64,000 nucleotides of DNA, from assembly GCA_041397825.1 (NCBI GenBank), contig JAWKVX010000002.1, forward strand, positions 992,001 through 1,056,000. The letters are read 5' to 3'. The DNA is from JANNSX01 sp041397825 (GTDB lineage Bacteria > Pseudomonadota > Alphaproteobacteria > Rhizobiales > Hyphomicrobiaceae). The notes below the pieces were generated by a model, which was not told where the DNA came from, made no database searches, and saw nothing but the letters and a program-made list of their open reading frames with translations. Both the position numbers and the translations under genes were made by a program. Below, one piece after another: positions 50,891-58,636 of this stretch (its first letter is position 1; each line of letters opens with the position of its first letter).

Positions 50891-51886
50891 ATGACCGACA
50901 ACTTCATGCCGCTCGGCATCAATCCCTGGCCGCGCTTTGCGCATATCGCGACCTTCATGCGGCTACCCTACGTGCCGCTCGACGATGCGCGGGCGAAAGA
51001 CCTCGATATCGCGCTTGTCGGCGTGCCGTTCGACCAGGGCGTCACCAACCGTACCGGTCCACGCCACGGCCCACGGCAAATCCGCGACCAATCCTCGATC
51101 ATCCGCCGCTTTCACCGGACGCACAATTTCTCGCCCTTCATGCTGGCGAACTGTGCCGACGTCGGTGACAGCCCCGTCAACCCGGCCGACCTCGATGATG
51201 CGCTCAATCGCATCACCGGCTTCTATGCCGATTTGAAGAAACGCGGGATCGTGCCACTGACTGCGGGCGGCGACCATCTGATCTCGCTGCCAATCCTCCG
51301 GGGCATCGCCAAGGACGGTCCGGTCGGCATGATCCACTTCGACAGCCACACGGATCTCTACGACGAGTATTTCGGCGGCTTCAAGATCACGCATGGCACA
51401 CCCTTCCGCCGTGCCATCGAGGAGGAGTTGCTCGACCCCAAGCGGATCATTCAGATCGGCATCCGCGGCTCGATGTATGGGGCCGACGATCACGAGTGGG
51501 CCGAGAAGAACGGCGTGAGGCTCCTGTTCATCGAGGACGTGTTCGAGATGGGCTTCGAGAAGGTGATCAAGGAGGCGCGCCGCGTCGTCGGCGACAAGCC
51601 GGCTTATCTCTCCTTCGACGTCGACGGCATCGATCCGACGTTCACGCCCGGCACCGGCACGCCCGAGATCGGCGGCTACAACCCGCGCGAGGCCCAGCAG
51701 ATGCTGCGCGGCCTGAAGGGGCTCAACTTCATGGGCGCCGACGTGGTCGAAGTCTCGCCGCCGTTCGATCCTTCAGGTGGCACGGCGCTGGTGGCGGCCA
51801 ATCTCATGTTCGAGATCCTGTGTCTCCTCGCCGACAACGTCGCACGCAACAAGGCGGGGGCTGCCAAAGGCAAGAGCAAGAAATAG
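50891..51886 (+). CDS. Agmatinase/arginase family ureohydrolase
   Basis: A 331-residue ureohydrolase. The dimanganese ligands are in TAGGDHLISLP, MIHFDSHTDLYDE and LSFDVDGIDPTFTPG. GGYNPREAQQMLRGL is the C-terminal block. The N-terminus NFMPLGINPWPRFAHIATFMRLPYVPL resembles agmatinase/guanidino-acid hydrolases more than arginase. It would release urea from agmatine or a guanidino acid, feeding putrescine to the homospermidine pathway if the substrate is agmatine. ATG 50891 follows GGAG by eight bases. A GNAT gene starts nine bases after the stop. Confidence 0.92.
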   Translation: MTDNFMPLGINPWPRFAHIATFMRLPYVPLDDARAKDLDIALVGVPFDQGVTNRTGPRHGPRQIRDQSSIIRRFHRTHNFSPFMLANCADVGDSPVNPADLDDALNRITGFYADLKKRGIVPLTAGGDHLISLPILRGIAKDGPVGMIHFDSHTDLYDEYFGGFKITHGTPFRRAIEEELLDPKRIIQIGIRGSMYGADDHEWAEKNGVRLLFIEDVFEMGFEKVIKEARRVVGDKPAYLSFDVDGIDPTFTPGTGTPEIGGYNPREAQQMLRGLKGLNFMGADVVEVSPPFDPSGGTALVAANLMFEILCLLADNVARNKAGAAKGKSKK

Positions 51887-51895
51887 GGCTCGTGC

Positions 51896-52399
51896 ATGAC
51901 GGTGACGATCCGCGCAGCACGTCTCGAGGATCTTCCTCAAATCCTCGACATCACGAACGACGTCATCGCCACCTCGACGGCCATCTATTTCGACGATCCG
52001 CTGACGCTGGAGAACCGGCGTCAGTGGCTCGAGGATCGCCAGCGGCTCGGCTATCCGGTGCTGGTTGCCGAGGAGGTGGGAGATGTTCTCGGCTTTTCCT
52101 CCTTCGGCGACTTCCGCCCCTGGCCGGGCTACCGCTTCACGGTCGAGCATTCGCTGCTGGTGCGTGACGGCCATCGCGGCAAAGGCATCGGCGAGGCACT
52201 CGTCAAGGCGCTCTGGCCGATCGCGGCCAAGCTCGGCAAGCACATGATCATCGCCGGCGTCGATGCCGAGAATAGGGGGTCGATCCGCTTCCACGAGCGT
52301 TTGGGCTTCGCCATGTCCGCGCATTTGAAGGAGGTCGGCTTCAAATTCGGCCGCAGGCTCGATCTGGTACTGTTGCAGAGGGCGATCGGCGAGCCGTAG
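51896..52399 (+). CDS. GNAT N-acetyltransferase (phosphinothricin acetyltransferase-like)
   Basis: A 167-residue acetyltransferase. The acetyl-CoA loop is VRDGHRGKGIGEALVKALW, preceded by GFSSFGDFRPWPGYRFTVEHS; FHERLGFAMSAHLKEVGFKFGR is characteristic of the PAT/YncA branch. It begins nine bases after the ureohydrolase stop, so the two are co-transcribed. It may acetylate an amine, possibly related to the ureohydrolase product. Confidence 0.93.
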   Translation: MTVTIRAARLEDLPQILDITNDVIATSTAIYFDDPLTLENRRQWLEDRQRLGYPVLVAEEVGDVLGFSSFGDFRPWPGYRFTVEHSLLVRDGHRGKGIGEALVKALWPIAAKLGKHMIIAGVDAENRGSIRFHERLGFAMSAHLKEVGFKFGRRLDLVLLQRAIGEP

Positions 52400-52464
52400 G
52401 CACTTGCAACCCGGACCGAACGGGATCAGGCTCGATGAACAACTGTAAAGCGGAGGTCTGAGCC

Positions 52465-52740
52465 ATGGCCCATTCGACGTCGCGCGTGACGCCGCTCCTG
52501 CTGCTTGCCGTCCTCATGGCTGCCTCGCCCGCCCGGGCGCTCAACTGGGAAGGCCATGACGAGTGGTTTCATGACGTGACGCCGTTCCGCTCGTTCACCG
52601 ATCTGGTACCGAAAGCGCCACCCGGCAGGCTACCGACCTGCGAGGAGCGGGCCAAACGCGCCGCCGAAAACGCCTATGAGCAGGTGCCGCTGCCGGGTAC
52701 CAACTGTCTTCGCGGTGAGGACGCAAAGGCGGGTAACTAG
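52465..52740 (+). CDS. Small secreted protein of unknown function
   Basis: A 91-residue protein with a signal peptide (TPLLLLAVLMAASPARA, cleavage near residue 26) and a mature part of ~65 residues rich in Glu, Lys and Pro, with two cysteines (LPTCEER, GTNCLRG). ATG 52465 follows GGAGG by nine bases. I recognise no family. The two cysteines could form one disulfide. It precedes the GbsR-type operon, which has its own promoter. Confidence 0.72.
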   Translation: MAHSTSRVTPLLLLAVLMAASPARALNWEGHDEWFHDVTPFRSFTDLVPKAPPGRLPTCEERAKRAAENAYEQVPLPGTNCLRGEDAKAGN

Positions 52741-52802
52741 GACCAGCCACGTTACAGATTGCGTTGTGTGAGACGGACAGTGGTTGTTTTGGGCCCGGGC
52801 TC

Positions 52803-52847
52803 TTGACATCCATGCGGAACAGTCAGATATTTCTGTCATGACAGAAA
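52803..52847 (+). promoter_or_regulatory. Promoter and palindromic operator of the gbsR-like gene (leaderless)
   Basis: TTGACA (52803-52808) and GATATT (52826-52831) with a 17-base spacer place +1 on 52838, which is the A of the ATG. An 18-bp perfect palindrome, TTTCTGTCA-TGACAGAAA (52830-52847), is centred on that ATG and overlaps the -10 and +1. Bound repressor would block initiation, so autorepression by the encoded regulator is likely. Confidence 0.7.
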
Positions 52848-53404
52848 GAAATGACACCCGCGACGCCTCCCCCCTTCATCCCGCCATCGAGCGCTTCGTG
52901 TTGCACTGGGGCGATATGGGCACGACCTGGGGCGTCAACCGATCGGTCAGCCAGATCCATGCGCTCCTCTATGTCTCCGAGCGGCCGCTGACGGCGGAAG
53001 TGATTGCCCTGCAACTCGGCATCGCGCGCTCGAACGTCTCGAATTCGCTGAAGGAACTCCTTGGTTGGGAGCTGATCCGGCGCACGCCCGTGCGTGGCGA
53101 TCGGCGCGAGCATTTCGAAGCTGAGACGGACGTGTGGACGATGGTCCAGCGCATCGCCGCCGGCCGCAAGACCCGAGAGATCGATCCGGCGATGGCGGCG
53201 TTACGCGCCGCTGTCGCCGAGGCCGAGGGCGATCGCAAGGTCAGCGCCGTTGCCGTCGGGCGGCTTCGGGAGATGCTCGCTTTCGTCGAGACGGCGGACG
53301 CCTGGTATTCGCAGATGCTGAACGTGCCGAAGTCGAAGCTCGCAATGCTGATGAAGCTCGGCGCGCGCATTATCAAGTTCATTCCGGGCGAAAAGAGCAA
53401 GTAG
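52838..53404 (+). CDS. GbsR/MarR-family transcriptional regulator
   Basis: A 188-residue winged-helix protein of the GbsR branch. The DNA-binding part is at about 35-100 (SQIHALLYVSERPLTAEVIALQL, ARSNVSNSLKELLGWELIRR). A dimerisation helix bundle follows (SAVAVGRLREMLAFVETADAW) and a basic tail. There is no ribosome-binding site; the predicted transcript starts at the A of ATG 52838. The start codon lies inside an 18-bp palindrome. It is the first gene of an operon with the DUF4166 and epimerase genes. Confidence 0.92.
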   Translation: MTERNDTRDASPLHPAIERFVLHWGDMGTTWGVNRSVSQIHALLYVSERPLTAEVIALQLGIARSNVSNSLKELLGWELIRRTPVRGDRREHFEAETDVWTMVQRIAAGRKTREIDPAMAALRAAVAEAEGDRKVSAVAVGRLREMLAFVETADAWYSQMLNVPKSKLAMLMKLGARIIKFIPGEKSK

Positions 53405-53416
53405 AAGGAGTGTGCC

Positions 53417-54100
53417 GTGGCGATCGGTGTTCGCGTCGAAAGAGACTGGTCGCATTCCCGAAAGGATGTTGATCCCAGACGTCGAACTGATGTCGCCGAC
53501 TTGCGGTTTCGGGCCCTGCTCACGGAGGCCGACTGGCAGCGACTACCGTTTGACGTTCGTCGCCGTTTCACCAAGCGCCTCACGGATGGCACGACCGCCG
53601 TCTATCGCGGGCTCGTCGTCGAGATGACGATGAGCCGCGCGGGATACGCTCTCGCGCAGCTCGCGCGCCTGATCGGGGCCCCGCTTCCGCTGTCGCGCGA
53701 TGTCGGCGTCGCTGCCGTCGTCACCGTCACGGAGGACGGCCGGCACGGCGGTCAGGTCTGGACGCGCCTCTACGCGCGGCGCCGACGCCTGCCGCAGATG
53801 ATCCACTCGCGTAAGCGGTTCAGCGGTGATACCGGGCTTGAGGAGCATGTCGGCGGCGGCATCGGCATGAGCCTTGTCCTCACGGCGACGGATACAGCAC
53901 TGATCTTCACGAGTCATCGCTATTTTCTCGCAGTGGGACGCCGTCGCCTGCATCTCCCCGCCTGGCTCTCGCCCGGCCGCATGATGCTCGCCCACACCGA
54001 GATCGACGCGACCCGGTTCGCCTTCACGCTCGACTTGTCCCACCCCTGGCTCGGATCGCTGATCCACCAGCGGGTCGTCTTCGAGGAGTCCCCCACATGA
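53417..54100 (+). CDS. DUF4166 protein
   Basis: A 227-residue DUF4166 protein. It starts at GTG 53417, with AAGGAG seven bases upstream. FRALLTEADWQRLPFDVRRRFTKRLTDG is the characteristic N-terminal motif, and HLPAWLSPGRMMLAHTEIDATRFAFTLDLSHPWLG the C-terminal one. The fold may be an alpha/beta hydrophobic-pocket domain, but the function is unknown. It lies 12 bases after the regulator and overlaps the epimerase gene by four bases; all three are one operon. DUF4166 is often fused to or neighbouring SDR/epimerase domains, which suggests lipid or sterol-like chemistry; that is inference. Confidence 0.88.
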   Translation: MAIGVRVERDWSHSRKDVDPRRRTDVADLRFRALLTEADWQRLPFDVRRRFTKRLTDGTTAVYRGLVVEMTMSRAGYALAQLARLIGAPLPLSRDVGVAAVVTVTEDGRHGGQVWTRLYARRRRLPQMIHSRKRFSGDTGLEEHVGGGIGMSLVLTATDTALIFTSHRYFLAVGRRRLHLPAWLSPGRMMLAHTEIDATRFAFTLDLSHPWLGSLIHQRVVFEESPT

Positions 54101-55608
54101 ATTCCGATCTGCTCTGGACACTGATTGCCCTCCAGATGGCGATGGGCGCTTTCGACATGCTCTACCATCACGAGTTCACCGAGCGTCTCGCCTGGCGCCC
54201 CTCGCAGCATCGTGAGCTGCAACTGCACGCGGTGCGCAACGGTATCTACGCGGTGCTCTTCCTTACGCTCGGCTGGCTCGAGACGAAGGGTCTGTGGGCG
54301 ATCCTCGTCATGGCGCTGCTCGCCATCGAGGTCGTCATCACGCTATGGGATTTCGTCGAGGAGGACGTGAGCCGCCGCCTGCCGCCGACGGAACGCGTGC
54401 TGCACACGCTGCTCGCGGTCAACTACGGCGCCATTCTCTCGCTGGTGCTGCCGGTGCTGGTCGAATGGGCCCGTGAGCCGACCGGTCTCGCCGTGGCGAC
54501 GCATGGAATCTGGACGATGCTCGCGACGTTCGCTGGGCCTGCCGTCGCGGTGTTCTTCGTCCGCGATTGGTATGCGGCGAAGCGCAGCTTGTGGCTTGAA
54601 GGCCCTCCGGCGGCGCCCTTGATGCAGGCCCTGCCATCCAGTCAGACCGTTCTGGTGACCGGCGCCACCGGCTTCATCGGCCGCCGGCTCATCGAGGCGC
54701 TTGTCGCCAGTGGTCATCGAGTCATCGCGCAGGTGCGCGATCCCAACCCCGACACGCTGCGGATGCGGCCTCTGACGCTCGTCACGTCGCTCGACCAGAT
54801 CGGCAGCGACATGCCGATCAACGCGATCGTCAATCTCGCGGGCGAACCGATCGCCAACGGGCTGTGGACGAAGGCAAAGCGCGCGCGGATTCTCGGCAGC
54901 CGGATCGACACCACGAAGGCCGTTGTCGATCTCATCGCGCGGCTCGACGTAAAGCCCAAGGTGCTCGTCAGCGGCTCGGCGATCGGCTGGTACGGGGTGT
55001 GGGGTGACGTGGCACTCGATGAGGCGTCCGAGGGTCACGCCTGCTTCAGTCGCGAGCTCTGCGTCGCGTGGGAGGAGGCCGCCCGCAAGGCCGAAGCCTA
55101 TGGCGTGCGTGTCGTGCGCTTGCGAATCGGTCTCGTGCTCGGCACCGAAGGCGGCATGCTCACGCGCATGTTGACGCCGTTCGAGTTCGGTCTCGGCGGG
55201 CGCTTCGGCACGGGCAAGCAATGGATGAGCTGGATCGGCCGCGACGATCTCGTCCGCCTCATCGCCCACGCGATTGCGACGCCCGCGATCGACGGTGCGC
55301 TCAACGCCACGGCGCCGGAGCCCGTCACCAACGCCGAGCTCGTCGCGACGCTTGCCCGCGCGCTGCATCGCCCGGCCGTGATGCACGCGCCCGCTTGGCT
55401 GCTCGAGCGCCTCGGCGGCGACCTCGCCCGCGAGCTGCTGCTCGGCGGTCAGAAGGTGGTGCCAAGACAAGCGCTCGAGACGGGGTTCGTGTTCGAGACG
55501 CCGCGGCTGGAGGGATTGTTCGAGACGATCCTCGGGATGCGTCACAAAATTGGTCTTCTGGTTGATCAGACGACCACACCGACCGCCGCGACCGCGCTCA
55601 GCCGGTAG
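54097..55608 (+). CDS. Membrane-anchored TIGR01777-type NAD(P)-epimerase
   Basis: A 503-residue fusion. Residues 1-170 are a membrane domain with about four helices (YAVLFLTLGWL, WAILVMALLAIEVVITLW, YGAILSLVLPVLVEW, MLATFAGPAVAVFFV). Residues 180-490 are a TIGR01777 nucleoside-diphosphate-sugar epimerase-like domain with TVLVTGATGFIGRRLIEALV, NLAGEPIANGLWTKAKRARIL, SGSAIGWYG and GRFGTGKQWMSWIGRDDLVRLI. The ATGA overlap with the DUF4166 gene implies coupled translation. The substrate is unknown. Confidence 0.93.
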   Translation: MNSDLLWTLIALQMAMGAFDMLYHHEFTERLAWRPSQHRELQLHAVRNGIYAVLFLTLGWLETKGLWAILVMALLAIEVVITLWDFVEEDVSRRLPPTERVLHTLLAVNYGAILSLVLPVLVEWAREPTGLAVATHGIWTMLATFAGPAVAVFFVRDWYAAKRSLWLEGPPAAPLMQALPSSQTVLVTGATGFIGRRLIEALVASGHRVIAQVRDPNPDTLRMRPLTLVTSLDQIGSDMPINAIVNLAGEPIANGLWTKAKRARILGSRIDTTKAVVDLIARLDVKPKVLVSGSAIGWYGVWGDVALDEASEGHACFSRELCVAWEEAARKAEAYGVRVVRLRIGLVLGTEGGMLTRMLTPFEFGLGGRFGTGKQWMSWIGRDDLVRLIAHAIATPAIDGALNATAPEPVTNAELVATLARALHRPAVMHAPAWLLERLGGDLARELLLGGQKVVPRQALETGFVFETPRLEGLFETILGMRHKIGLLVDQTTTPTAATALSR

Positions 55609-55645
55609 GCACTTCCGCGGTGGGTGGTGTTGATGGGACGCCCCC

Positions 55646-56458
55646 TCAGTCCATCCGTCGCGGTACCACCTTCGCCACGGCGCCGTCGGCCACGATCTCG
55701 TAGCGGATGCCGTCCTCGGGCTGCAGCAGCGCGCCCGAGTCGGCCAGGCCATCGATCGCGATCTCGTTCGCCTGGCATGACCGGACCGTCACCACCATGC
55801 CCGGGCGGAGGGTGACTGGTCTTCCACCGCGCCGGAAGGTCACCGGTTGCGCAAGTCGGTTGACGAGGGCGTAGCGGATCTCCCTGGCGCGCGGCCGCCC
55901 GAACAACTGCACGGCATAGTAGCGGTTGGCATCCCTGGCCTTGGCAACGCCGATGCCGGTATCGAGTGCCGACTGGGACAGGAGCGCGGCCCGGTGCGGG
56001 CGGCTGTCCCGCCAACCCTCGACGAAGAAGCGCGTGAGCGCGCCGGTCGATAATCCCTGCCGCCGCTCGATGGTGCCGATGTTCTCGGCAAGCCGGCACG
56101 ACTCGTAGCCGGCCGCCGTGGCGCGGTCGCCGGCCCGCCGGCCGTCGGCCTCGTGGCCGTAGCGCCCGCTCTCGGCCATGTATCGGGCGAAGGCCTGGGC
56201 CGCGGCATCGAGCTCAGGGTTACGGATAACCGGCGCAACGCCGGCGTCGTGCCTCAGGCCATTGATGCCGGCAAGGATGGCGATCTCGGCCGCCCGCGGA
56301 TCGGCAGGGCCGGTATCGCCCGTCACGATGGCGGGCTCGACCGACGCCGTGGCACCGAGTCGCGAGGAGGCATCGGGCGAGCAGGCAAGCAGCGCCGCCG
56401 CGGCGGCGCACCCCGTCACGGCCCCGGCAAGCCTCGCGAGAAGGCGTCGATCCACCAT
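55646..56458 (-). CDS. CAP/SCP-domain lipoprotein
   Basis: A 270-residue exported protein. The signal sequence ends in a lipobox, ALLACS, so it should be lipid-anchored. The CAP domain covers ~62-180 (INGLRHDAGVAPVIRNPELDAAAQAFARYM; RLAENIGTIER; SALDTGIGVAKARDANRYYAVQLFG). A beta-rich C-terminal domain follows. Its start overlaps the end of the HAD gene by 43 bases, which is unusual, but the signal sequence needs this start. Bacterial CAP proteins are secreted and often calcium- or lipid-binding; the function is unknown. Confidence 0.9.
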   Translation of the reverse strand: MVDRRLLARLAGAVTGCAAAAALLACSPDASSRLGATASVEPAIVTGDTGPADPRAAEIAILAGINGLRHDAGVAPVIRNPELDAAAQAFARYMAESGRYGHEADGRRAGDRATAAGYESCRLAENIGTIERRQGLSTGALTRFFVEGWRDSRPHRAALLSQSALDTGIGVAKARDANRYYAVQLFGRPRAREIRYALVNRLAQPVTFRRGGRPVTLRPGMVVTVRSCQANEIAIDGLADSGALLQPEDGIRYEIVADGAVAKVVPRRMD

Positions 56459-57102
56459 GGCAGACGAGCCATATCGGATTCGGTCGCCTCGGCTCCAGCA
56501 TCCCGGAGCTTGGCGCTGTGGAGAACCGGATCGCGGGCCGTGCCGGTGAAACCCAGCACTCGGCAGCCGGCGGCGACGGCGGCACGGACGCCCGACGGGC
56601 TGTCGTCGACAGCGAGGCAGGCGGCGACCGGCATGCCGGCATGCTCGGCAGCGCGGAGGTAGAGGTCGGGCCAGGGTTTCGGCCTCAACCCTGGATCACT
56701 CGCAGTATGCACGCGATCGGCGAAATGATACGCGATGCCGGTGCTCCTGATCGAGAACAGCACGCGGTCGCGGACGCTGTTCGAGACGACGCTCTTGGGG
56801 AGTGCTATCGCGCTCAATGCATCGGTCAGCCCGGCAACGGCCTCAAGCCGGCCCCTGAACGCCTCGAGCATGCGCTGGCTGTGGCGGTTCTCAAAATCGG
56901 CCGGCAGCGTCATCCCGAATCGCGCGCGAATGATCTCGGCGATGGCGGACACATCCTTGCCGACGAAGTGCTCCTCGATGAGCTCGGCACTCGCGGGCAC
57001 GCCCATCTCGTTCAGGAGCGCGACCTCGACCTCGACGGCGATCGGCTCGCTGTCGACGAGCACGCCGTCACAGTCGAGGAGGAGATGGCGTATCCGGGAC
57101 AT
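56416..57102 (-). CDS. HAD-superfamily phosphatase
   Basis: A 228-residue HAD hydrolase. Motif I is LLDCDGVLVDSEP; the cap helices follow (EEHFVGKDVSAIAEIIRARFG). Motif II/III lie in LPKSVVSNSVRDRV and LRPKPWPDLYLRAAEHAGMP, and motif IV in CLAVDDSPSGVRAAVAAG. It is close to phosphoglycolate and sugar phosphatases. It lies three bases after the first rppH-type gene, on the same strand. Confidence 0.94.
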   Translation of the reverse strand: MSRIRHLLLDCDGVLVDSEPIAVEVEVALLNEMGVPASAELIEEHFVGKDVSAIAEIIRARFGMTLPADFENRHSQRMLEAFRGRLEAVAGLTDALSAIALPKSVVSNSVRDRVLFSIRSTGIAYHFADRVHTASDPGLRPKPWPDLYLRAAEHAGMPVAACLAVDDSPSGVRAAVAAGCRVLGFTGTARDPVLHSAKLRDAGAEATESDMARLPWWIDAFSRGLPGP

Positions 57103-57105
57103 GGC

Positions 57106-57609
57106 TCAAGCGGCTGCGAAGGGTCGAAAAACCTCGGCTACGCTGCGATAGACGGTGCGCTTGTAGCTGACCACGAGGTCGGGGGTACGCTCGAGACGCT
57201 CCCAGCGCCAGCTGAAGAACTCCTGCGGCTGACCGCCGGCCGGATGAGCGACGTCGATTTCGGAATCGTCGCCAGTGAAGCGGAAGGCAACCCAGCGCTG
57301 GCGCTGGCCGCGGAACGGGGTCAGCTTGTGCGGCGGGCCATCGTATGGCGGGAAATCATAGTGCCACCAGTCATCCGTCGTGCCGAGCAGATCAAGCGAG
57401 CGCGCATTCGTCTCCTCCCAGACCTCGCGCCGGGCCGCCGCGACGATATCCTCTGTCCCGTCGATGCCACCCTGTGGCATCTGCCAGTCATGATCGGGCT
57501 CGACGATCTCGGGTCCGGAACTCTCGGTCCGGCCGATCAGAACGAGGCCTTGGGCGTTGAAGAGCGCGATGCCTACATTCGGCCGGTAGCCCTTTGTCTC
57601 GATGGTCAT
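57106..57609 (-). CDS. RppH-type RNA pyrophosphohydrolase (copy 1)
   Basis: A 167-residue Nudix hydrolase of the RppH/NudH branch, which removes pyrophosphate from the 5' end of RNA or hydrolyses dinucleoside polyphosphates. The Nudix box begins GGIDGTEDIVAAARREVWEET, and YRPNVGIALFNAQGLVLIG is the typical N-terminus. Its ATG overlaps the stop of the second rppH-like gene by four bases. The Nudix box is complete, so it should be active. It is more divergent than the upstream copy. Confidence 0.93.
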   Translation of the reverse strand: MTIETKGYRPNVGIALFNAQGLVLIGRTESSGPEIVEPDHDWQMPQGGIDGTEDIVAAARREVWEETNARSLDLLGTTDDWWHYDFPPYDGPPHKLTPFRGQRQRWVAFRFTGDDSEIDVAHPAGGQPQEFFSWRWERLERTPDLVVSYKRTVYRSVAEVFRPFAAA

Positions 57610-58109
57610 GCGGTCTCCGACAGGTGGCGGAACTCGTTGATGACCTTGGCATAGACGTCGCGCTTGAAGGGGACGATGAGGCTCGTCAGCTCTTCAATGG
57701 CCGCCCATTGCCACATGTCGAACTCCGCCTTGTGGCCGGCCGGGGCAAGGTCGATCTCCCGATCCTCGCCCGTGAAGCGCATTGCAAACCACTTCTGCTC
57801 TTGGCCGCGGTAGCGGCCGCCCCAGGACACGCCGATCAGATGCGCGGGCAGATCGTAACGATGCCAAGCGCCGCTCTCCGCGATGATCTCGGCGGAGCGG
57901 ATGCCGGTCTCCTCAAAAAGCTCGCGTCGGGCGGCCTTCGCCGGGTCCTCGTCCGGGTCGATACCGCCCTGCGGCATCTGCCAGAAGTTGGCGCCGCCTT
58001 CCTCGGACGGCATGTCGCGACGCCGACCGACCCAGACCCGTCCCGCGGTGTTGAACAGCATGACGCCGACGCATGGACGGTAGGCTGTGGGCGTCGGGCG
58101 TTTGCTCAT
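57606..58109 (-). CDS. rppH: RppH-type RNA pyrophosphohydrolase (copy 2)
   Basis: A 167-residue Nudix hydrolase with start MSKRPTPTAYRPCVGVMLFN and Nudix box GGIDPDEDPAKAARRELFEET. WQMPQGGIDPDEDP and YDLPAHLIG are typical of RppH. ATG 58109 is chosen; the frame is open upstream, but that part overlaps the short membrane-anchored gene. The gene sits where rppH normally lies in the rhizobial ctpA-yibQ-rppH order, so I give the symbol to this copy. It is overlapped by the second paralog. Confidence 0.94.
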   Translation of the reverse strand: MSKRPTPTAYRPCVGVMLFNTAGRVWVGRRRDMPSEEGGANFWQMPQGGIDPDEDPAKAARRELFEETGIRSAEIIAESGAWHRYDLPAHLIGVSWGGRYRGQEQKWFAMRFTGEDREIDLAPAGHKAEFDMWQWAAIEELTSLIVPFKRDVYAKVINEFRHLSETA

Positions 58110-58128
58110 GTGCGCTCGGGACGGGCCG

Positions 58129-58515
58129 CTACTGGTCGACGGCTGCCGGGGCGGTTGCCTCGCCCGATGCATCGGCAGGGAGGTCGAGAGCGTCCGGATC
58201 ACTCGCTGGAATCGGGAAGGCGGTCGTCGTCAGGGGCTCGTCGCTGTTGTCGACGGGCAGCTGCAGGTCGAATGAGCTCTCGGTCGTCGGACTCGGAGAC
58301 TGCAAGAGGTCGGCTGCCGCGTTCGCCGGCTCCTCGGGAGCGGGGACAGCGGGCACCGTCGGCTCGATGCTCGCCTGCTCCTCCGGCGGGACCGGATCGA
58401 GCACGACATCGACATGCGGCGCGCCGCCCAGCGGATCGCGATGGATGGACAGGTAGACGACGCCGGCCGAGACAAGAAACATCGACAACATCATCATGAA
58501 GATCAGTGATTTCAT
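58129..58515 (-). CDS. Short membrane-anchored protein, probable YibQ remnant
   Basis: A 128-residue protein with one N-terminal transmembrane helix (IFMMMLSMFLVSAGVVYLSI) followed by HRDPLGGAPHVDVVLDP and a Pro/Ala/Glu-rich tail. In many Rhizobiales a divergent polysaccharide deacetylase (YibQ family) lies between ctpA and rppH, and such proteins begin with a helix and a DPLGGEP-like segment. Here the ~250-residue catalytic part is missing and the tail ends in VDQ. I infer a truncated YibQ, but a separate small protein cannot be excluded. Confidence 0.6.
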   Translation of the reverse strand: MKSLIFMMMLSMFLVSAGVVYLSIHRDPLGGAPHVDVVLDPVPPEEQASIEPTVPAVPAPEEPANAAADLLQSPSPTTESSFDLQLPVDNSDEPLTTTAFPIPASDPDALDLPADASGEATAPAAVDQ

Positions 58516-58636
58516 GGCTTCTCTCTGATCCCGGTTGCGAGCGACGCTTCGATCCGGCCTCTGCGGCGGCCGGTCCGTCGCTCACCCTCTCGCCACGGAC
58601 GCGGAGACACCGAGCTGGCGCCTCCGCTCCATTACC

